In this document: positions 54,401 to 63,400 of the stretch, in pieces | How the letters are laid out: every line of letters starts with the position of its first letter | Position numbering within the stretch: the stretch's first letter is position 1 | Assembly: GCF_040744945.1 (NCBI RefSeq) | Contig: NZ_CP160453.1 | Span: 6,944,001 to 7,008,000, forward strand | Source of the DNA: Saccharothrix sp. HUAS TT1 | GTDB taxonomy: Bacteria > Actinomycetota > Actinomycetes > Mycobacteriales > Pseudonocardiaceae | DNA: 64,000 nt | Direction of reading: 5' to 3' | Notes under the pieces: model-generated | What the model saw: only the letters and a program-made list of their open reading frames with translations | Databases searched by the model: none | Told to the model about the DNA's origin: nothing | Translations under genes and position numbers: made by a program

Positions 54401-57400
54401 GCCTTGCGGAACCGGCCCCCGTCGTGCACCACCCGCAGCCCCGTGCGGTCGTTGAGCGAGACGGGGGTGGTCGCGGCCAGCAGCGTCACCTTGACGCTCT
54501 CGGCGTGCTGGAACGCCGCGCGGAGGTGCGACGCGATGGACCTCCCGCCCTCGGGGTTGGGCAGTCCGATGTAGCAGACGTTGGCGACCTTGTACTCCCC
54601 CTCGGGGTGCGGCACCGACAGGTAGACCCGGTTGCGGATCAGCGTGCGGCTCACCGTGCGGGGTCCCAGGAAGACCACGTCCCCGTGCCGGTGCGGGTGA
54701 CCGGTGCGCAGGCGGGCCTCCACCACGTTCACGTGGCCGTGCATGTCGAGGAACCACGGCGGGACGGTCGAGTCGGCCCACTCCGCGCGCACCGCGACCC
54801 GCTCGACCACCGGCCGGCCCTGCTCCTCGCCGACCCTCGTCTCGCTGGCGTAGTGCCCGAACGCGGCCTTCAGGCTGCGCAGCAGGCCGATGGGCATGGA
54901 CACGCTGTCCTGGTCGGTGAGGGGCAGGAACAGACCCCTGACCTCACGGGTGCCCGGCGCCAGCAGGGGGTTGACGACCACGTCGTCGGGTCCGGGCATC
55001 GACCGCTCGACGGTCTCGAAGCCCTCCCCGTCCAGGGTGAGCGTGCCGTCGTCCGCGAACGACAGCTTCCCGTGGGGCCAGTGCACCTCGCGCGAGTAGC
55101 CACCGGGCGCCAGGCCGGCGGCGAAGTCCTCCGCGTCGACCGTGTCACCGCCGAGCGCGGCGAACCCGAACGGCACGGCGGGACTGGTGCCCGCCCACGC
55201 CCGCACGTCGAGGGCGTTGCGGACGACCGCGGCCAACCGGGCCCCCGACACCTCGACCGGCCGCTGGTCCGAGCGCAGCGCCCGGTAGCCGGTCGCCGAC
55301 CGCGAGGCCAGGAACAGCAGGGGCTGCTGCAGCTCCGACCACGGCGTCTCGTCGCTCTCGTCGCTCTCGCCGCTCTCGCCGTCGGCCGCGAGCCGGACCC
55401 GCGCCACCTTCTCCGGTGAGGAGTCGCGCGCCCACCGCCGCAGTTCCCCGACCCGCTCCTCGTCCCCCTCGGAGCGCACCACGACCGCGACGACCGCGCC
55501 GTCGGCCCTGGTCAGCGGCTCCAGCAGCAGGTCGCCCATGCGCAGGTCGGACACCAGGGCGAACCTCGGCGTCCCGTCCTCGTCCCGGGTCATGGCGTAG
55601 ACGTCGCGGAAGTCGTGCGAGGCGTGCAGCGCCGAGGCGAAGTCGAACCCGAAACCACCGATGTCCACCCGTGCGCCGGTGCCCTCGCCGACCAGCACGA
55701 CCGGCCGGTCCCGGTCGGCGCGCAGCCGGTCGCGGAACCCGTCGTCCCCCAGCGCGACGACCCCGACGTCCACGCCGTCGAACTGGAGCACCCCCTCGCC
55801 GACCACCGGGGTGACGTCGGCGTACCGCTCGTTGGAGGTGACGACCACCACCAGCGGGTCGCGGTCCCCCCACGGCCGTTCCGCCGACGTGCCGCGCACC
55901 ACGGCGTCTGCGACCAGGGCCAGGTCGAGTCCCGTGGCGGCCTGCGCGGGGAAGTGGAAGACGTCGTCGAATCTGGTGAGCACCACGTCGGCCGAGGTCG
56001 ACTCGGGTCCCCTGGCGAACGCGCCGCCCTCCGCGAGGGTGATCAGCCCCGACGTGCGCTCGACCACCACCGGGCCTGAGTACTCGAAGGAGTGGCGGGC
56101 GCCCTCGGCGGCGTGGAGGGCGGCGAGCAGTTCCTGGTTGGGGGCGCCGCCGAACTCCGGGCTGTGCGCGACGAGCACGAGCGGCCTGCGCACCGGGCCA
56201 CCCGCGAGGCGCTGGTAGAACCGGTGCTTCGACAGCATCCGCCGCATGTCGCGGACGGTCAGGTCGAGCACGCGCCCGTCGCGCAACTCGACGGTGTAGT
56301 CGCCGTCCTGGCCCTCCACGCGGAGCACGAACGGTCGGGCGCGTGCCGCCTCGGTGGCGTCCGCCCACGGCGCCGGAGAGAGCTGCCGGCCACCCGACGT
56401 CGCGGTGGCGACCAGGCGCTGGGCGTAGTCGTCGACCATCCCGGCCGAGCCGCGCAGCCCCTTGCGCGTCGTTTCGTCCGCGATGACGGCCATGCCCATC
56501 TCGCCGCCGTGCGCGTCGGTCAGGGGGTCCCACAGCAGGTCGGTGTCCCGCACCAGCGACACGCGGGTGAACCGCGCGCCCTCCAGGTCGGTGCGGCCGG
56601 TGAGGGGGTCGACGCCGACCGGGGCCGTGTTGACGCTGACCTCGCGGTAGGGGCCGTCACCGCGCAGCGCTTCCGCGAACTCCTCCGCCGCGCGGAGGTG
56701 GGCCTCGGTCGGCTCGGCCGCGTCGGTCACCAGCAGCACCGGCGTGGTCGGGTCCGCGGCCCGGTACCGGGGATCCCGGTCGACCTCGGCGGCGAACTGC
56801 CCGCCGGTCCCCCAACCGCCGTCGACGCGGAACGAGCCGTCGGACGCGTGCGCGAACACGAGGATCGGCCGCGTGCCGTCCTCCGACGACGGCACGCCCG
56901 CGTGCAGCTCGCGCCACCGCGCCTCGGTCGCCGCGTCGGCGGGCGGTGCGACGATCCCCGCGGTGGAGCCACCGGTCGGGAGCACGTCCCCCACCACGTC
57001 CCGGACGGCGGTCGGCACGACGGTGGACTTCTGTGCGCCGGTCGTGGCGCCGACTTGATCGGGAGCGCCCTCGCCGAAGGGGACGCCCGCGCCCACGTCG
57101 CCGTCGGAGTCGGACCACGTGCCCGAGTCCGAGTCGGCTTGGGAGTCGACTTCGGGGTCGGTGTCCGAGAAGTCCTCGTCGGACGAGTCGACGGCCTGCT
57201 CGCCGGGCGGCGCCACCTTGCGGTAGGACCCGCCGGCCAGGACGGACCGCCTGCCGTCGAAGCGGTCCATGGACACCACCTGGTCGGCGGCCCAGACCGT
57301 CACCGGGGAGCCGTCCACCTGCGTGAACGCCTCGACCAGGTAGGACGCCAACGGGTCCCCACCCGCCGCGAGGGGCCGGTTGGCCGAGCAGATGGTGGCC

Positions 57401-60400
57401 ACCTTCTCCTCGCCGGGCGGGTGGGGCACCGAGCGGTAGATCCGGTTGCGGGTGAAGACCTGCCCCGCGGCCCGCGGCGACAGCTCCAGCAGGTCCCCGA
57501 GTTCGAGGGGGTAGCCGGTGCGCAGCCGGACGGCCACGCTGCCCGGCAGACCGTGGACGACGACGAACCACGGCCGCACCGGGCGCTTCGTCCACTTCAT
57601 GGGCAGCTTCTCCTCGTGGCGCTCCGAGCTGCCATCGGCGGCCTGGGTGGTGACCTCCCTGATGTAGTGCTTGAAGCCGGAGGCGCTCTCGCGCCGGTCG
57701 AGGTCCTGCATCATCAGCAGGTCGGACCCCTGCTCCGGGTACATCACCCCCTTGGTCCGCCTCGTGCCGGCTTCGAGCAGCGGGTAGGCCACGACGTCGT
57801 CGGGGCCCGGTTCGACCCGTTCGGCCGTCCGGAAACCGTCGCCCTCCACGGCGATCCGCCCGTTGCGGAGCAGCATCATGTACCCGGCAGGCCAGTGCAC
57901 CCGCCGCGAGTAACCACCGGCCAGCATCCCCGCGCCGAAGCCCACCGGCTCGACCGACTCACCACCCAGCGCGGCGAACACGAACTCGACGTCCGGGGAG
58001 ACGCCCGCGCCCTTCCTGAGCACGAGGTTGTCGCGCAGGACCGCGGTCAACCCGTCCATGGACAGGATCGGGCTCTCCCCGTCCGAACGCGCCGCCAGGT
58101 ACCGCTCCCCCCGCCGGGTGACCAGGATCAGCAGCGGCAGCTCCCCGGCCGGCCACGGCGCGTACTCGTACCGCTGGGTCGTCGAGTTCCAGAACCACCC
58201 GGTCGTCTCGACGGTGGCGTTGCGCGCCCACCGCCGGGCGTGCTCGACCTCAGTGTCGTCACCGACGGACCGCACCACCACGGCGACCACCTGGCCCGCG
58301 GAGTTCTTCAAGGGCTCCAGCGCGACGTCCCCGCTCCGCAGACCGGACACCAGCGTGAACACCGGATCACCGTTCTCGTCCCGGGTCATGGCGTAGACGT
58401 CGCGGAAGTCCTTCGCCCTGTGCAGCGCCGAAGCGAAGTCGAACCCGAAACCTCCGGGGCCCACATGGGTGCCGGCGTCCTCGCCCACCAGCACCACCGG
58501 ACGACCGGACGCCGGCCCCGACGACTGCCGGAAGTCCTCGTTCGCGGAGAGGACGTGGTAGGCGTCCCGTCCCTCCACTTCGAGGCGCCCGCCGTCGGTC
58601 GTGGGCGCGACGGCGTACCCCTCCGTCGAGCGCACCGCCACGACCAGCGGGAGCTGGGCGCCCCACGGCTGGTCCCCGAACTCACCCCGCGCGACACGCC
58701 GCGCGACACCGAGCAGGTCCGGCCCCGGGTCCGCGTCCTCGGCCAGCGCGAACACCTCCCCTTCCCACCGGACCGGCACGCTCTGCCACATCAACGCCGG
58801 CCCGGCGGTGAACCGGGCGTTCCGGGGCAGGATCAGCTCGGCCTTGGCCCCGGTGATGTCGCCATCGCGCACCTGCTGCCTGGAGCCCACGGGTCCGGAG
58901 TACTCGAAGTACGCCCGGACGCCGATCTTCTCCACCAGCAGGTCGAGCAGCTCCCGGTTGAGCGCGCCGTTCGGCGTGGCGGTGCGGGTGATCAACGCCA
59001 ACGGCCGGCGCACCCCCGGGTCGGTCAACGCCCGGCGGAACGCGGGCGACGTCAACAACCCCGCCATCTCCCGGACCGAGAGCCGGCGGGTCGAGCCCTC
59101 CTTCGACTGGACCAGGTAGTGCTGCCCCTCGCTCTCCAGGTGCAGCACGAACGGCCGGGCCCGGTCGGGTCCGATGGACGAGGCCCACGGCAGCGCGCTG
59201 TAGCGCACATCGTGGTAGGGCTTGGTCACGTCCGCCGCCAGCACGGCCAAGCGCATGTTGTGGTCGTCGGCGAACCGCGCGCCCTTCCTCAGGCCGCGGT
59301 AGAGCGAGGCGTCGCCCAGCAGCGCCGCGCCGTGCAGGTGACCGCCCGAGTCGGTCAACTCCTGCCAGTGGATGTCGGTGATCAGCAGTTCCGACACCCG
59401 CTCGAACCGGGCGGCGGACAGGTCGACCAGACCGGTCCGCGAATCGGTCTGCACCGGGGCGGTGTTGACGAACACCTCCCGGTAGGGGCCGTCACCGCGC
59501 AGCGCCCGCGCGACCTCTCGCGCCACGGCGACGTGCTGCAGGTTCTCGGAGTACAGCTCGACCTTGAGGTACAGGGGTGTGCGGGGACCGTGCTGGGAGA
59601 TACCAGCGGCGACCAGCGCCGCGGCGAACGACGCGCCAGTCCGCCACCGCTCGTTCGCGAACAACCGGCCGTTGCGGAGGTGGGCGTGGGCGTAGACGTG
59701 GATCGGCGGGGGGTTCCCGGCCTCGACGGGTGTGCTCTCGTGGAAGGACTTCCACATGGCGATGTCCTGGCCGGTCTGGTCGAACGGGAACATCAGCGCA
59801 GGTCCGGGATCGGCCAGCACCACCGAGTCCTGCGGGGGGCCTGGTTGTTCACCCGGCTCCAACACCCGCACCTCGCCCGAGCGCGACACCTGCACCCGAC
59901 CCGCGAACGTCTCCACCCCGCCCACATGACCCAACCGCCGCAGCTCATCCCGCAACGCGCTCGAATCCGCGATACCGCACATCAGGAACCGCACCGGGGC
60001 ATCCGGGGCGAACAACCGCATCCCCACCAACAACCGCACAAAAGCACGATCACCCAGATGCCTGAAACCACCCGACCTCAACGGAACCCGCACACCACCC
60101 GGACCCCGATGCGCCACCACACTGAAAACACCCGACGCGCCCGCACCCGCAACAAACCCCTCCACCACTACCCGCGCCTCACCACCCGACAGGAAACCCG
60201 CACCCACCACACCCCCCGACCCATCCCGCAACACCACACGCTCCACCGCCTCCGGGGAGACGGCAGCAGGAGCAACAGCACTGGAGGAGGTGTCGGCATC
60301 GGCCTCGAAGTCGTATTCGACATCGGTGTCCGAGAACTCCTCGTCGGCCGAGTCGACAGCTTCGTCCCCGGGACGCACCGCCCTTCGGTAAGACCCGTTC

Positions 60401-63400
60401 GCCAGGACGGATCGCCTGCCGGTGATGTTGTGGATGCTCACCACCTGGTCGGCGGACCAGACCGTCACCGGGGAACCGTCCACCTCCTCGAACGCCCCCA
60501 CCAGGTAGGACGCCAACGGGTGACCGCCCCCTGCCGGGGTCTGGTTGATCAGGCAGACGGTGGCGACCTTCTGCTCACCACGCGGGTGGGGCGCCGAACG
60601 GTAGACCGAGTTCCGCGTCAGCACCTGCGCCGCGGCCTCCGACGGCACCATCAACTTATCGCCCAGTTCGTGCGGGCGACGGGTGCGCAACCGCACGGCG
60701 ACGCTGCCCGGCTGACCGTGCACGGCGACGTACCACGGCGGCACCTGGCCCTTCAGCCACTTCATGGGCAGCTTCTCGTAGCCGACCACCACGGCGCCGT
60801 CGACGTCCCTCTGCCCGACGACCACCCTCAGGTAGCGCTTGAAACCGAAGACGGCCTCATGCTGGTGCATGGCCTGCATGCCCAGCACATCTGCCAAGGA
60901 TCCCGGGTGGAAGTGTCCGTTGGGACGTCCCGTGCCCGCTTCGAACATCGGGTAGGTCACGATGTCGTCCGGTTTCAGCGTGGCCGGTTCCACCGTCCGG
61001 AAACCGTCGCCCTGGATCGCGATCCGCCCGTTGTTGAGCAGCACCAGGCGCCCGGCCGGCCAGTGCACCCGCCGCGTGTAGCCACCGGCCAGCATCCCCG
61101 CGCCGAACCCCACCGGCTCGACCGACTCACCACCCAACGAGGCGAACACGAAATCCATGCTCGGCTTAGTGCCCGCACTTCTCCTCAACAGAGGACTGCC
61201 GCCCAGGACACCGGTCAACCCGTCCACGGACAGGACCAGACCTGCCCCGTCCGAACGCGTCGCCAGGTACTGCTCCCCCTGCCGCGTGGCCAAAACCACC
61301 AACGGCGGCCCGATCTCCGACCACGGTGAATCCTCGAACCGACCGGTGGACGTGTTCCAGAACTGCTTGATCATCGGGACCGTGACGTTGCTCGCCCACC
61401 GCCGCGCACGCTCGACCTCGGCGTCGTCGCCGGCGGACCGCACCACCACCGCGACCACGTGGCCCGTGGAGTTCCTCAACGGCTTCAGCACGACATCGCC
61501 GTCCCGCAGACCCGACACCAAGGTGAACACCGGGCGACCCTGCTCATCCCGCGTCATCGCGTAGACATCCCGGAAGTCCTTCGCCGCGTGCAACGCCGAG
61601 GCGAAGTCGAACCCGAACCCGCCAACACCGACCCGCGAACCGGCGTCCTCGCCCACCAGCACCACCGGACGACCAGGCTCCGCCACCCACTCCTGGCGGA
61701 AGTCCTCCTCCTCGGCAAGCGCGGAGAAGACCTCCTGTCCTCCCAGTTCGATCTGCCCGCCGTCGACCGTGGGCGCGACGGCGTACCCTTCCGCCGATCG
61801 CACGGCCACGACCAGCGGCGACGCCTCCCCCCACGGCCGTTCGCCGAACGCGCCCTGCACGACACCCCGGACCACACCGAGCAGCTCGGCCCCCAGGTGC
61901 GCGTCGTCCGCCAGCGCGAACACGGCCCCGTGCCGCTGGACCGACACGACGTTCCGCATCGACGCCGGCCCGGAGGTGAACCGACCACCCTGGGGCAGGG
62001 TGATGGACGATTCCTCCGCGAAGACCTCACCGCCGTGCATCACATTGAAGGAAGCCAGCGGTCCGGAGTACTCGTGGTACGCCCGGACGCCGATCTCCTT
62101 CACCAGCAGGTCGAGCAGTTCCCGGTTGAGCGCGCTGTTCGGCGTGGCGGTGCGGGTGATCAGCGCCAGCGGCCGACGCACCTCCGGGTCGGTCAACGCC
62201 CGCCGGAACGCCGGCGACGCCAGCAACCGCGCCATCTCACGGACCGAGAGCAGGAGGATCGGTCCGTCGTTCAACGGGACCACGTACTGCGAACCGATGC
62301 TCTCCAGTCGCAGGACGAACGGCCGGGCCCGGCCGGCTTCGATGGACGAGGCCCACGGCAGAAGTTCGAAGGCGGGGTTCCGGTAGATGTCCACCAGGTT
62401 CGGCGACATCCGGACCAAGCGCATGTTGTAGTCGTCGAGGAACCGCGCCCCCTTCCTCAAGCCGAGGTAGCGCGAGGCGTCGCCCAGCAGCGCCGCGCCG
62501 TGGAACCGGTCGTTCCCGTCGATCAGCTCCGTCCACTGGACGTCGGTGATCAGCACCTCCGACACCCGCTCGAACCCGGCGGTGGACAGGTCGACCAGAC
62601 CGCTGTCCTGATCGACCCCCAGCGGAGCGGTGTTGACGAGTACCTCCCGGTAGGGGCCGTCACCGCGCAGCACCCGCGCGACCTCCCGCACCACGTCGAC
62701 GTGCTGCGGACTCCGGACAGGAGGCTCGACCACGAGGCGCAGCGGTGTGCGGGGATCGTGCTGGGCGAGACCGGCAGCGACCAACTCCGCGGCGAACGAC
62801 GCGCCGTCCCGCCACTGCCCGTTCGCGAACAACCACCCGTCGGACTCACGGGCATGGGCGTAGACGTGCACCGGTTGGGTGCTTCCGAATGCCAAGGGCA
62901 TGGAGTTGTGGAGGGACCTCCACTCGGTGACGTCCTGACCGCCCTGCCCGAGCGGGAACATCATTGCCAGCGCCAGGTCGGCGAGCACCACCGAGTCCTG
63001 AGGGGAGGCGGGCTCCTCGCCTGGCTCCAGCACGCGGACCTCGCCCGAGCGCGACACCCGGACCCGACCCGCGAACGTCTCCACCCCACCCACGTGACCC
63101 AACCGCCGCAGCTCATCCCGCAACACACTCGAATCCGCCACACCACACATCAAGAACCGCACCGGGACATCCGGAGCGAACAACCGCATCCCCACCAACA
63201 ACCGCACAAAAGCACGATCACCCAGATGCTTGGAACCACCCGACCTCAACGGGGCCCGCACGCCCTCCGGACCCCGATGCGCCACCACACTGAAAACACC
63301 CGCACCCGCGGCGCCCGACGCGAACGCCTCCACCACCACATCGGCCTCACCACCGGTCAGGAAGCCCGCACCCACCTCACTCCCCAACCCGTCCCGCAAC

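Noticed and set aside
48487..61329. Long plus-strand frames opposite the giant gene (such as 48487-55419 and 56092-61329)
   Set aside because: Same antisense shadow effect; low-complexity products and no family motif, while the minus frame shows repeated conserved modules.
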